This document shows positions 17,911 to 26,517 of a stretch of 64,000 nucleotides of DNA, piece by piece. The DNA lies in assembly GCF_005943945.1 (NCBI RefSeq), contig NZ_CP040710.1, forward strand, positions 1,871,001 through 1,935,000, written 5' to 3'. Within the stretch, counting starts at the first letter, position 1, and every line of letters starts with the position of its first letter. The position numbers and the translations under genes are program-made. The notes below the pieces were generated by a model. That model saw nothing but the letters and a program-made list of their open reading frames with translations, was not told the origin of the DNA and did no database searches. Source of the DNA: Aggregatimonas sangjinii (lineage in GTDB: Bacteria; Bacteroidota; Bacteroidia; Flavobacteriales; Flavobacteriaceae).

Positions 17911-19299
17911 TTAAATCCCGGCAACTTCCTTGATCTCACTGATAATCCGATCCGCAAGTTTATCCGCTTCCGATTGGCTTTTGGCTTCCGTATAAATTCT
18001 GATTATCGGTTCTGTATTCGATTTTCGAAGGTGTACCCAGTTCTCGGCAAAATCAATCTTAACGCCATCGATAGTCGATAAATCTTCGTTTTTGTAGCTG
18101 GTGGCCATAGTTTTTAGAATGCCGTCAACGTCCAGACCGGGTGTCAATTGAATTTTTTTCTTGCTCATAAAGTAGGAAGGATAGCTTGCCCGTAATTCGG
18201 CCACCGTACCCCCTTTTTCGGCCATTAACATCAAGAATAAAGCAGTACCTACCAAAGAGTCGCGACCATAGTGACTCGCTGGATAGATAATACCCCCATT
18301 GCCTTCTCCTCCGATTACGGCATTGGTCGCTTTCATTTTGGAAACAACGTTTACTTCGCCTACTGCTGCCGCTTCATACGTACCACCATGTTTTTGGGTA
18401 ATATCGCGTAAGGCCCGCGAAGAAGATAAATTGGAAACCGTATTTCCTTTCGTCTTTCCGAGTACATAGTCTGCACAGGCCACTAAGGTATACTCTTCCC
18501 CGAACATTTCCCCGTCGTTGCTGATAAAAGCCAATCGATCTACATCCGGATCGACAACGATTCCGAAATCGGCCTTCTCTTTGACTACCAGCGCGCAGAT
18601 ATCCGCCAAATGCTCTCTTAAAGGTTCCGGATTGTGCGGAAATTGACCCGTTGGCTCACAATACAATTCGACCACATCAACACCAAGCGCATCCAACAGT
18701 CGGGGAATGGCAATACCTCCTGTAGAGTTCACCCCGTCGACCACTACCTTGAACTTTTCTTTGCGAATGGTATCCGCATCAATCAAATCCAAAGCCAAGA
18801 CTTCATCAATGTGTATATCGATATAAGCCTCATTACGAGTAATTTCTCCCAAATCATCCACCTCACAAAAATCAAAATCCTCCTTTTCAGCGATTTCCAA
18901 AATCTTTGCTCCTTGGGCAGCATCTAAGAATTCACCTTTCTCGTTCAGTAATTTCAGGGCGTTCCATTGTTTGGGATTATGACTAGCCGTTAGTATGATG
19001 CCCCCGTCAGCATTTTCCAAGGGTACGGCAATCTCTACGGTCGGCGTTGTCGAAAGATCTAAATCGACCACATCGATGCCCAATCCCATTAGCGTTGAGA
19101 CCACAAGGTTCTGAATCATTTCCCCGGACAAACGGGCATCTCTCCCAATGACCACCTTTAAATCCGATTTGCCGGCGTAATCCTTCAGCCAAATACCGTA
19201 AGCCGCTGCGAACTTTACCGCATCTATGGGAGTTAAATTGTCGCCTGGCTTCCCTCCTATGGTGCCTCGTATTCCGGATATCGATTTGATCAGTGTCAT
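17911..19299 (-). CDS. glmM: Phosphoglucosamine mutase
   Basis: 462-residue alpha-D-phosphohexomutase. The phosphoserine loop is TASHNPKQWNALK with Ser106; the metal-binding loop is DPDVDRLAF; the sugar-specificity loop is GGEGNGGIIYPASH; the C-terminal phosphate-binding segment is RKSNTEPIIRIYTEA. The sequence resembles the Bacteroidota glmM group, which converts glucosamine-6-phosphate to glucosamine-1-phosphate for UDP-GlcNAc, the precursor of peptidoglycan and lipid A. A phosphomannomutase role is the main alternative. It diverges from the ACP phosphodiesterase gene and has a TATATTTG box 19 bp upstream. Confidence 0.92.
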   Translation of the reverse strand: MTLIKSISGIRGTIGGKPGDNLTPIDAVKFAAAYGIWLKDYAGKSDLKVVIGRDARLSGEMIQNLVVSTLMGLGIDVVDLDLSTTPTVEIAVPLENADGGIILTASHNPKQWNALKLLNEKGEFLDAAQGAKILEIAEKEDFDFCEVDDLGEITRNEAYIDIHIDEVLALDLIDADTIRKEKFKVVVDGVNSTGGIAIPRLLDALGVDVVELYCEPTGQFPHNPEPLREHLADICALVVKEKADFGIVVDPDVDRLAFISNDGEMFGEEYTLVACADYVLGKTKGNTVSNLSSSRALRDITQKHGGTYEAAAVGEVNVVSKMKATNAVIGGEGNGGIIYPASHYGRDSLVGTALFLMLMAEKGGTVAELRASYPSYFMSKKKIQLTPGLDVDGILKTMATSYKNEDLSTIDGVKIDFAENWVHLRKSNTEPIIRIYTEAKSQSEADKLADRIISEIKEVAGI

Positions 19300-19318
19300 A
19301 GTTCCTTAAAAGTTTTTG

Positions 19319-19326
19319 CAAATATA
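19319..19326 (-). promoter_or_regulatory. -7 box (TATATTTG) upstream of glmM
   Basis: Exact minus-strand TAnnTTTG match, 19 bp upstream of the glmM ATG. Confidence 0.6.
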
Positions 19327-19373
19327 CCGATCTCGATGCAATCCTAATGTTTGCAATTTGTAAATTCGACAAC

Positions 19374-19961
19374 ATGAATTTTTTAGCACATATTTATCTG
19401 TCTTTCGGCGATACCGAAATCACCATTGGGAATTTTATAGCAGATAGTATTCGGGGCAACAAATACCAGCATTTGCCCAAACGTGTGCAACAGGGCATAG
19501 TACTGCATCGGGAAATCGATACGTTTACCGATAGCCATCCTATCCCTAGAAAAAGTAGCAAGCGACTGCACAAGAATTACAGTCATTACAGCAGGGTCAT
19601 CGTCGATATTTTCTATGACCATTTTTTAGCCAAGAACTGGTCCCGTTATTCCGAGGTACCGTTGACCCTATTCGTAGAGGAGTTCTATGATCTTTTGGAA
19701 AACAACTACGAAATCCTGCCCGAAGGCATTAAACGAATGATGCCCTATATGATCAGTGATAATTGGATTTTCAATTATTCCAAAATCGAAGGAATCGGCA
19801 AGGTACTCAACGGAATGAACCGCAGAACCCAGAATAAATCGAAAATGAACTTCGCCATTCTCGACCTAGAAGAGCATTACTCCGAATTCGAAAGCGAGTT
19901 CACCAACTTTTTCGATGAATTGATCACCTTCTCGAAACAGAAATATAGTTCCCTAAAATAA
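19374..19961 (+). CDS. Acyl carrier protein phosphodiesterase (AcpH family)
   Basis: 195-residue protein of the ACP phosphodiesterase/DUF479 family, which removes 4'-phosphopantetheine from ACP. It starts MNFLAHIYLSF at the canonical family N-terminus, so I use the ATG at 19374. Metal-binding residues lie in GNFIADSIRG and GIVLHREIDTFTDSHP, typical of the HD-like helical fold, and YSHYSRVIVDIFYDHFLA follows. Length is normal. It ends just before the gamma-glutamyltransferase promoter box. Confidence 0.9.
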   Translation: MNFLAHIYLSFGDTEITIGNFIADSIRGNKYQHLPKRVQQGIVLHREIDTFTDSHPIPRKSSKRLHKNYSHYSRVIVDIFYDHFLAKNWSRYSEVPLTLFVEEFYDLLENNYEILPEGIKRMMPYMISDNWIFNYSKIEGIGKVLNGMNRRTQNKSKMNFAILDLEEHYSEFESEFTNFFDELITFSKQKYSSLK

Positions 19962-19969
19962 TACTTTTG
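19962..19969 (+). promoter_or_regulatory. -7 box (TACTTTTG) upstream of gamma-glutamyltransferase
   Basis: Exact TAnnTTTG match directly after the AcpH stop codon and 19 bp before the ATG at 19989, so the downstream gene can be transcribed independently. Confidence 0.6.
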
Positions 19970-19988
19970 ACTACTAATTATTAAAGAC

Positions 19989-21683
19989 ATGAATTCAATT
20001 AAAACGTATCTCCTCACCTTTTTATTGATTACCCTTTTTGTAAACTGCAAAAGACAACCCGCCGTCCCAACAGGTCTGGTTACCGAGAAGGCAATGGTTG
20101 TCTCTGCTCGTGAAGAGGCGTCTAAAATCGGCGTAGAAATCCTAAAAAAAGGTGGGAATGCCTTTGATGCCATGGTAGCGACCGAAATGGCACTTGTCGT
20201 TGCCTATCCTTTTGCCGGTAATCTCGGTGGTGGCGGATTTATGGTCTATAGAATGGCCGATGGCGATGTGGGCGCCTTGGATTATCGCGAAAAAGCACCT
20301 TTGTCCGCCCATAAAGATATGTATCTCGATTCTCTTGGGAATGTAATTCCGGATATGAGTACCAAAGGTGCAACCGCTGTGGGCGTTCCGGGAACAGTAG
20401 CGGGAATAATGGAGGTGCACGAAAAATTCGGGTCTTTACCGCTGGAAGAGATTTTCGAACCTGTCATTGCCTTGGCAGAAAAGGGAATCGTGGTCACCGA
20501 AAATCAAGCCGCTCGTTTTGAGAATTACAAAGACCTCATTCTGCAAGTAAACGATAGTGTCACGACTTTCCCCATAGGCTGTAAGGCTGGCGACATCGTA
20601 AAATATCCCGCATTGGCCCGAACCATGCGTCTGATCGCCAAAAACGGTCGAGATGGATTTTACAAAGGGGAAACGGCAAAGACCTTGTCGGCATTCATTC
20701 AAGAAAAGGGAGGTTATATCACCGAAGAGGACTTGGAGAAGTACGAGGCCAAGTGGCGCCAGCCGATTATTTTCAACTACAAAGATCTTAGAATCGTCTC
20801 TATGAGTCCACCCAGTAGTGGGGGTGTGACCATTAACCAAATTTTTAAAATGATAGAACCTTACGAGCTTGCGAAATTCGGTCATAATTCCGAAAAGGCC
20901 ATTCAATTGTTTACCGAGGCCTCAAGAAGGGCATATGCGGACCGTAACTACTATTTGGGTGATCCTGATTTTACATCAATTCCTTTGGACGTGCTATTAA
21001 GCAAAAGCTATCTGGAGGGACGGATGGAAAATTTCACTTTTGAAACTGCGACAAAATCTTCCGAGGTCGCCCATGGTTCCGTCGAAATCGTAGAAAGTAT
21101 GGAAACGACCCACTACTCTATCGTAGATGAACAGGGCAATGCCGTATCGGTCACCACGACCTTGAACGGAGCGTATGGCTCTAAATTGTATTGTGATGAA
21201 CTCGGATTCTTTTTGAATAATGAAATGGATGATTTTAGTGCCAAGGCCGGGGTAGCGAATATGTTCGGGCTTATCGGCGCCGAAGCGAACAGTATAGCAC
21301 CCGAGAAACGCATGTTGAGCAGTATGACGCCCACGATTGTCGAGAAAGAGGGTCAATTGTATATGGTGGTAGGCACACCAGGTGGGTCTACGATAATTAC
21401 CGCTGTAGCACAGACCATTTTAAACGCCTATGAATTCAATTTAAGCATGCAGGAGGCCGTAAATGCCCCACGTTTTCACCATCAATGGTTGCCCGATGTC
21501 GTGGTTTTTGAACCTCAAGGTTTTTCTGCAGATCTCAAAGAGAACCTAAAAGCCAAAGGATACTTTATAAACGAAGAACGGACCCCCATAATTGGGAAAG
21601 TTGATGCGATTCGCGTGCTTGAAGATGGCACGTTAGAGGGTGGAGCCGATAAACGGGGCGATGATACCGCTATTGGTTATTAA
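19989..21683 (+). CDS. ggt: Gamma-glutamyltransferase, periplasmic lipoprotein
   Basis: 564-residue precursor that matures by autocleavage before the N-terminal nucleophile Thr373 in TTHYSIVDEQGNAVSV. Substrate-binding signatures are GGGGFMVYR near the N-terminus, the FFLNNEMDDFS segment, the MLSSMTPTIV loop and GTPGGSTIITAV. It starts with a lipoprotein signal (TLFVNC, Cys near residue 20), so it is probably membrane-anchored in the periplasm. It hydrolyses or transfers gamma-glutamyl groups from glutathione and similar peptides, salvaging amino acids. Its stop overlaps the 3' end of the convergent hypothetical gene by four bases (21680-21683). Confidence 0.95.
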   Translation: MNSIKTYLLTFLLITLFVNCKRQPAVPTGLVTEKAMVVSAREEASKIGVEILKKGGNAFDAMVATEMALVVAYPFAGNLGGGGFMVYRMADGDVGALDYREKAPLSAHKDMYLDSLGNVIPDMSTKGATAVGVPGTVAGIMEVHEKFGSLPLEEIFEPVIALAEKGIVVTENQAARFENYKDLILQVNDSVTTFPIGCKAGDIVKYPALARTMRLIAKNGRDGFYKGETAKTLSAFIQEKGGYITEEDLEKYEAKWRQPIIFNYKDLRIVSMSPPSSGGVTINQIFKMIEPYELAKFGHNSEKAIQLFTEASRRAYADRNYYLGDPDFTSIPLDVLLSKSYLEGRMENFTFETATKSSEVAHGSVEIVESMETTHYSIVDEQGNAVSVTTTLNGAYGSKLYCDELGFFLNNEMDDFSAKAGVANMFGLIGAEANSIAPEKRMLSSMTPTIVEKEGQLYMVVGTPGGSTIITAVAQTILNAYEFNLSMQEAVNAPRFHHQWLPDVVVFEPQGFSADLKENLKAKGYFINEERTPIIGKVDAIRVLEDGTLEGGADKRGDDTAIGY

Positions 21684-22627
21684 ACGGTCAGCCCTATTTT
21701 ATTCAGTAAAATATGCTCCGAGGCGAAGCTACCGAAAGAAACATCGTTTACTATTACGAGATGATGTATCTCAAAACCAAATTCCACCCAATGCCACTGA
21801 CCACGTTCAACACGGCGGATGGAGTTTGAGGCACTTGTACCACCTCCAGTTTCGGAAAATGAGCGATGAAATGTGGTATCTAAGCCCGGTATGACATTGA
21901 TGCCCCTTGCTTCACCACCTAAGGTGAACCAGGCAGTAGATCCACCACTTCCGAAGACGCGACAGCGGGGCACGACCAATGTACTATGGGCTTCGATTTC
22001 GCTATTGCCGAACTCATTATAGTTGTAAGTACTCAAGGTACTTTTTAGTGTATCTACATCAAAATTCAAAACCAGGGTGCCACTTCTTTCCGGCATATAT
22101 AGGCAACTAAAGGAAGGGAACAACCTGGTCAATATAATCTCATTATCTGAGGTTCCCTCCATCATTAGTTGGGTATTGGCTACGATGGTACCACATCGCT
22201 CATCGGCGTGAACATAGTTCTCCAGTACCATTTGGTCCGCATTGGTGGTGAAAGCTTCATCAGGTAACGGCCTTGACAATACCCAAAACTGATTCAACTC
22301 ACTACGGTCCGCATAGTGTAGCGGTACGTAGTCCTTGTTTTTCCGTTTAGGAATACACTCTGATTGCAATTTGAACAGTGAGTTCTCCTGCAATGCAGCG
22401 AGATCCCTGTAAAAAGAGCCATAAGTTCTTTCTCGTTTGGAACGGGTCACCCCACTTTTTAATTTTAACCGATGTGCGTCGGTCAGCTCACTTAGCTGCC
22501 TGTAATACGCCTTTAATCTCTTTTTCTCCTCTAAATCACTTTTCTTCCTTGCCGTTAAATATGTTTTTAAAAGACCCGAGGTTTCCAGTAATTGGGAAAT
22601 CGATTGATACTTGTCTACCTTTTTCAT
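21680..22627 (-). CDS. Hypothetical protein, not recognised
   Basis: 315-residue soluble protein that I cannot assign to a family. Residues 1-110 are charged and helical (SDLEEKKRLKAYYRQLSEL; SGVTRSKRERTYGSFYRDL). Residues ~125-315 are beta-rich with conserved-looking pieces GSGGSTAWFTLGGEARGIN and GGGTSASNSIRRVERGQWHW. There is no signal peptide, and codon use resembles the neighbours. It ends convergently with ggt with a 4-bp overlap and stands alone on its strand. The beta half might be a cupin-like or jelly-roll fold, but this is a guess. Confidence 0.7.
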   Translation of the reverse strand: MKKVDKYQSISQLLETSGLLKTYLTARKKSDLEEKKRLKAYYRQLSELTDAHRLKLKSGVTRSKRERTYGSFYRDLAALQENSLFKLQSECIPKRKNKDYVPLHYADRSELNQFWVLSRPLPDEAFTTNADQMVLENYVHADERCGTIVANTQLMMEGTSDNEIILTRLFPSFSCLYMPERSGTLVLNFDVDTLKSTLSTYNYNEFGNSEIEAHSTLVVPRCRVFGSGGSTAWFTLGGEARGINVIPGLDTTFHRSFSETGGGTSASNSIRRVERGQWHWVEFGFEIHHLVIVNDVSFGSFASEHILLNKIGLTV

Positions 22628-22967
22628 GATATTGTTTTCACCCTTTTACGTATATTCATAGCTTTATACACAAAAGGTTAACTTTCAGTTTGATTACATC
22701 AGTTGAAAGGAGTGTTTCCCTTTAACTGGCAGCCTATAAAAACTAGTGATTTTCGACTCAATGAAAGTTCGGCGACTATTAAATTAAAAAAAGTGAAGGT
22801 TTCTTTTGGATGCGAGACGAAGGAATAGTCAAAAGTGCAAACACCACAGTCGGTTTCAGACTTTTTTTGTTGTCCTCTGTATTCCTTCTTCCAGTTCGTT
22901 TGGTGGAGGGAATAGCACGAAGTCTTTAGGCAAACCGAATAGTTATACATTTCCATAATTCACTCCA
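22628..22967. other. 340-bp intergenic region
   Basis: Divergent promoter space between the unrecognised gene on minus and the membrane-anchored hypothetical on plus. I see no TAnnTTTG box, hairpin terminator or repeat that stands out. A minus-strand frame at 22699-22956 has no homology-like features and is probably not a gene. Confidence 0.5.
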
Positions 22968-23678
22968 ATGAGGTTAATAGTAAAATTCTTAAAAATATGT
23001 GGCGTACTGTTTTTAATTCTCTTAATTGCATTTGGCGTGCTCTACCTGATTTACGACCAGCCTCTACCAAAAGGCAAAACGGGTCCACAAGCTGACACCT
23101 TGGCCCAAAAGATGCTTGCCGCAATCAATAACGAACAATACCAAAAGACCCGTTTCTTGGAATGGTCCTATGTCGGCGGCCGGCATCAGTATAAGTGGGA
23201 TAAGGAAAATGGAAAAGTAACCGTTTCTTGGAATGATTTTAAAGTACTGCTGAACCTGTATATGCCCGACAAAAGTGCGGTTTTCGAAAACGGGGTTGAA
23301 ATCATCGGTGATAATCGCTCAGAATTGATCGAAACCGCCATCTCCTATTTTAACAATGATTCTTTTTGGTTGGTAGCGCCCTTTAAGGTTTTCGATAAAG
23401 GAACTAGCCGCAGTCTGGTAGCTTTGGAAGACGGTAGCAATGGACTTTTGGTCACCTATTCCGAAGGGGGAACCACGCCCGGTGATGCTTATTTGTGGAA
23501 ATTGAACGACAGTGGTTTTCCAATCAGCTATCAAATGTGGGTCAAAATTATTCCTATCGGGGGGCTCGAGGCCACTTGGGATGATTGGAAGATTATGGAA
23601 AATGGCTTGTTCTTACCGACCTCCCACGAACTCGGTCCGATAACGTTGAGCATGGGAGAGGTCAGGGCCTATGATTAA
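22968..23678 (+). CDS. Membrane-anchored hypothetical protein
   Basis: 236 residues: an uncleaved N-terminal membrane helix (residues ~8-28, CGVLFLILLIAFGVLYLIY) followed by a periplasmic beta-rich domain with many Trp and Tyr (FLEWSYVGGRHQYKWDKENG; DAYLWKLNDSGFPISYQMWV; ATWDDWKIMENGLFLPTSHE). The pattern recalls LolA/LppX-type half-barrels found in unassigned Flavobacteriaceae proteins, but I cannot name a function. It stands alone, with 136 bp to the next (convergent) gene. Confidence 0.75.
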   Translation: MRLIVKFLKICGVLFLILLIAFGVLYLIYDQPLPKGKTGPQADTLAQKMLAAINNEQYQKTRFLEWSYVGGRHQYKWDKENGKVTVSWNDFKVLLNLYMPDKSAVFENGVEIIGDNRSELIETAISYFNNDSFWLVAPFKVFDKGTSRSLVALEDGSNGLLVTYSEGGTTPGDAYLWKLNDSGFPISYQMWVKIIPIGGLEATWDDWKIMENGLFLPTSHELGPITLSMGEVRAYD

Positions 23679-23814
23679 CTTTTTGGTTTCGAGTAAATGT
23701 AGGTAAAACGAATTCACACTTTAGCATAGCACCGAAATTCGTATGATAGATCGTGGCTTGTGCTTAGTTCACACTAAATAAGGGGAATACCGTATTCCGA
23801 GCATCTGAAATCCT

Positions 23815-24891
23815 CTAAAATTCTTTAAGGCCATATTCGCTCAACACGATTTGCCAGCCCTCGGTTTCCATAATCTCCAAAATACGCTGAGAAATAGTTT
23901 GTTCTAACTCGGGCTTTGCCTTGGTGATACCGAAAGCATAAAATTGAATATCGAACTTAATAGGAAGAATAGCTAAATCTTTCAGCGAGGAATCTTGTTG
24001 AATGCGATATTTGAGGATGGGTTCATCGTAGGCAAAAGCTTCTATCTTTTTATCCCTCAAATCGGTGAGGCCGGCGGAAACATTCGGATACGCCTTGATA
24101 TTTTTGAAGAACTGGGTCCGCAGAAACTGTTCCGTACCCGTATTCTTGACCGAGCCCACCGCACGTTCTTTAAATTCGCTAAAACCTTCGGCATTGTTAT
24201 TTAACTGGTCGATCGTAAGACTAGATGCAATACCTGCCGTTAACCCAGAGATAAACAATAAGCCGGTAAACATTAAAACAAGAGCGGCCAACTTGCCAAA
24301 ACCCGTTTTGGGCGCTTTATCACCATAACCGACAGTGGTCAGGGTAACGGCCGACCACCATAGACCATCCCAAATACCCTTGGCACCCCCGCGAAAGTGC
24401 TCGGGGTTTTCGCGTTTTTCAAAATACCATCCCAACAGCCCAAACAAAAGGATGATGCCCAAGAGGAGTAGAAAACCTTTCAAAACATTGGTGTTGAAAA
24501 AACCTTTTACGAATTGAACGATTTCTTCGAAGGAGGATTGTTCCGCAATAGCAATGGTGGCGTTCGAGGCGTAAAAAGAATGGGTGAACTCCATGCGCTT
24601 ACTGCGTTCTCCGGTAATGGTCAGTGGGTTGATGCTTACATCGATCGAACCATTGGATAAGGAGTCAAGCATATCCGAAAAATTCATTGGCATCAATTTG
24701 TACTTGAGGTCCAAGTCTTTGGCTACCCGACGCCAAAGCCACATATTGATCCCCTCTAAGCGATTGTTTTTTTGGATAATAAATGGAGGTGCCGTGGTAT
24801 AACCGACGATAAGTGTATCGTTGGGAATTTCTTGGGCTTTTATGGGTAGACAGCTTATTGTCAAAATCCATAGTAAAAAAAGTCTGGTCAT
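23815..24891 (-). CDS. GluR0-like ligand-gated potassium channel (prokaryotic ionotropic glutamate receptor)
   Basis: 358-residue protein in which a two-helix K+ channel is inserted into a bacterial solute-binding domain. A signal peptide (residues 1-19, ending KAQ) is followed by binding lobe 1 (~24-125: YTTAPPFII, INPLTITGERSKRMEFT). Next come transmembrane helix 1 (~138-156), a pore helix and filter WSAVTLTTVGYGD (filter TVGYG 186-190), transmembrane helix 2 (~200-222), and binding lobe 2 (~240-358). This is the topology of Synechocystis GluR0, the family that links periplasmic binding proteins to animal glutamate receptors. The filter predicts K+ selectivity. The ligand is probably an amino acid. 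Monocistronic, convergent with the previous gene. Confidence 0.9.
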   Translation of the reverse strand: MTRLFLLWILTISCLPIKAQEIPNDTLIVGYTTAPPFIIQKNNRLEGINMWLWRRVAKDLDLKYKLMPMNFSDMLDSLSNGSIDVSINPLTITGERSKRMEFTHSFYASNATIAIAEQSSFEEIVQFVKGFFNTNVLKGFLLLLGIILLFGLLGWYFEKRENPEHFRGGAKGIWDGLWWSAVTLTTVGYGDKAPKTGFGKLAALVLMFTGLLFISGLTAGIASSLTIDQLNNNAEGFSEFKERAVGSVKNTGTEQFLRTQFFKNIKAYPNVSAGLTDLRDKKIEAFAYDEPILKYRIQQDSSLKDLAILPIKFDIQFYAFGITKAKPELEQTISQRILEIMETEGWQIVLSEYGLKEF

Positions 24892-25002
24892 ATTTTCTTG
24901 TCGATTGTAATTAAATATACAATATTTAGGCTACTCAACGCGCAAGGCGAAACCAAGAAATGGATGGGCAAATCGAGCGTCGTCTGAAAACAAATCAATC
25001 AT

Positions 25003-25428
25003 ATGGAAATAGAACTGCTGCAATCCACGAAGCTAACCTTAAGCATACAAGATCAGGTTTCAAAAATTTATGAACAGTTGAACCCCAATATCGTACAGCG
25101 CCCGTTGGTACAGATACTTCAAAATGAAAACAAGGTTATTGTAGCGGTATGCCGTGAACAAGAAGCTGTTATCGGGATAGCGCTTTTAGCCACCTATACC
25201 GTCATTTCCGGTCATCGCGGCATGGTAGAAGATGTTGTCGTTGATGAAGCACACCGAGGAAAAGGCATCGGTAGAAAACTAATGCAAAAGCTATTGGAAG
25301 AGGCTAAATATCGAAATTTGGACGAAGTATTACTATTTACCGGACATCACCGTTCTGCGGCCATCAATTTATACAAAAGTCTAGGCTTTACATTGCGGGA
25401 GAGTGGACTTTATAATTTAAAGCTGTAA
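25003..25428 (+). CDS. GNAT family N-acetyltransferase
   Basis: 141-residue GCN5-related acyltransferase with the acetyl-CoA-binding motif A VVDEAHRGKGIGRKLMQKLL and a C-terminal AAINLYKSLGFTLRESGLY. The substrate is unknown. It is convergent with the S24 regulator gene, with 20 bp between the stop codons. Length is normal for a single-domain GNAT. Confidence 0.9.
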   Translation: MEIELLQSTKLTLSIQDQVSKIYEQLNPNIVQRPLVQILQNENKVIVAVCREQEAVIGIALLATYTVISGHRGMVEDVVVDEAHRGKGIGRKLMQKLLEEAKYRNLDEVLLFTGHHRSAAINLYKSLGFTLRESGLYNLKL

Positions 25429-25448
25429 ACCGGGCAGGCAAATTTACT

Positions 25449-26213
25449 CTACACCTTTTTAACATGCTTAAACTGGCTTTTTAGCTCGTCCATCGATTCC
25501 TGTAATTGTCTCAGGAGACCGGTTTCGGAAGTAGCATCGAGACCAAAGGTAATTTTACTGTTCACCTCCCACATCTCCTGAATCTGGAAAGGCTTGATTT
25601 CATAAGGCGGATAACTTTCGTTCAATGACACCAAAGTAACATTGTTCGAATTGGGCTTTCGTTCGATTTTCTTGACCAAAACGGCATCCTCCAGCACCAC
25701 AACATACATTTTATTCGCACTTACATTATCAATATGTTCGCAAGCACGGGCCAACACCCAATCTCCGGGTTTTAAATTAGGCACCATACTATCACCCTCT
25801 ACCTGAAAACCGCGATATGTGGCATTCCGAAATTCAGGAATAGGCAAATCAAAAGCTGGTAATTGCTCGTACCAGCTCGTATCGGCAATGTTCTGTGGGT
25901 ATCCCGCTGCCGCTCTCGCGTTGACCAACACCATATTGTCCCGGTTCTCGGAATCAACGGTCACGACTTTGGGAATAACACTGACATTTGAGGGCTGTAA
26001 CAATTTCTCCTCACTTTCCCCAAACAACCAAAGCGGATTGATTTTGAACTGCTTCAACAATTCAGCGACCACCTTACCCGAAAGTTTTGTCCGGCCCCGC
26101 TCAATATCGGCGGTAGTACTGGAAATACCCAATAACTTTGCAAATTCCGCCTGGGTATAACCTAAATCTCGTCTAATGTCGATAAAGCGTTTTAAAGTGA
26201 GTTCGTTTTCCAT
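25449..26213 (-). CDS. XRE/S24 family repressor with LexA-like autocleavage domain
   Basis: 254 residues: an HTH_3 domain (residues ~8-62, YTQAEFAKLLGISSTTADIE) and a C-terminal S24 peptidase domain. Serine 142 lies in VEGDSMVPNLKPGDWVLAR and the catalytic lysine is in VLVKKIER (Lys181 or 182). An Ala-Gly pair at 103-104 in NARAAAGYPQ sits where LexA, CI and UmuD self-cleave. It is therefore predicted to repress until DNA damage promotes autocleavage. It is divergently transcribed from a radical-SAM DNA-modification gene, with dyad and direct repeats between them that are likely operators. It differs from short classical LexA, which has a winged-helix DNA-binding domain. Confidence 0.9.
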   Translation of the reverse strand: MENELTLKRFIDIRRDLGYTQAEFAKLLGISSTTADIERGRTKLSGKVVAELLKQFKINPLWLFGESEEKLLQPSNVSVIPKVVTVDSENRDNMVLVNARAAAGYPQNIADTSWYEQLPAFDLPIPEFRNATYRGFQVEGDSMVPNLKPGDWVLARACEHIDNVSANKMYVVVLEDAVLVKKIERKPNSNNVTLVSLNESYPPYEIKPFQIQEMWEVNSKITFGLDATSETGLLRQLQESMDELKSQFKHVKKV

Positions 26214-26229
26214 AAAAAAAATCGTTTAA

Positions 26230-26268
26230 GTATCGTTATTGAGTCGGTTTAATCTATTTGTATCGTTA
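26230..26268. promoter_or_regulatory. Paired GTATCGTTA direct repeats near the repressor start
   Basis: GTATCGTTA occurs at 26230-26238 and again at 26260-26268, exactly 30 bp apart (about three helical turns). A related ATCGTTTA is at 26221. They lie 17-55 bp upstream of the repressor ATG, which suits autoregulation. Confidence 0.45.
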
Positions 26269-26427
26269 CATAATCACATTATCAGAAGCGTTAGGATAAC
26301 TTTATCCTACTCGCCCAACCTTTTGCACCGACTTTAAGAGAACCCGGGCAACCATTTAAAATTCAACATATTAGCGTTAAAAATCGAATCAAAATCAGCC
26401 CTTCTATCCTTTCAAATATACAAATTA

Positions 26428-26486
26428 TGGATTATATCCAAAAAATAATATGGAATATTTCCATAATTAGGAATATTTCCATAATT
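26428..26486. promoter_or_regulatory. Three dyad operator-like sites upstream of the radical-SAM gene
   Basis: TGGATTATATCCA (26428-26440), TGGAATATTTCCA (26451-26463) and AGGAATATTTCCA (26469-26481) share a TGGAW-TAT-WTCCA dyad. The last two also lie within an exact 17-bp direct repeat, GGAATATTTCCATAATT, at 26452 and 26470, 18 bp apart. They end 32-37 bp before the ATG at 26518, where a repressor would block transcription. Confidence 0.65.
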
Positions 26487-26517
26487 TTGGATTAATTACA
26501 TAATATCTCATTTCCCT

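Larger units (their letters stand above)
26214..26517. other. 304-bp divergent regulatory region
   Basis: Contains two direct repeats close to the repressor gene and three dyad sites close to the radical-SAM gene (entered separately), in a strongly A/T-rich stretch at 26400-26510. No reading frame of note. Confidence 0.6.

Noticed and set aside
22699-22956. Minus-strand reading frame of 85 codons
   Set aside because: No start context, signal, or conserved-looking pattern. It overlaps the upstream region of the gene at 22968, and its composition looks like noncoding DNA.
25449-26213. Prophage CI repressor
   Set aside because: The domain order fits, but no phage structural, integrase or lysis genes occur in the neighbourhood. 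DUF5131 is phage-linked in name only.
26428-26486. CRISPR-like repeat array
   Set aside because: Only two exact 17-bp repeats, spaced 18 bp start-to-start and so almost adjacent, with no spacers of CRISPR length and no cas genes. They read as operators.
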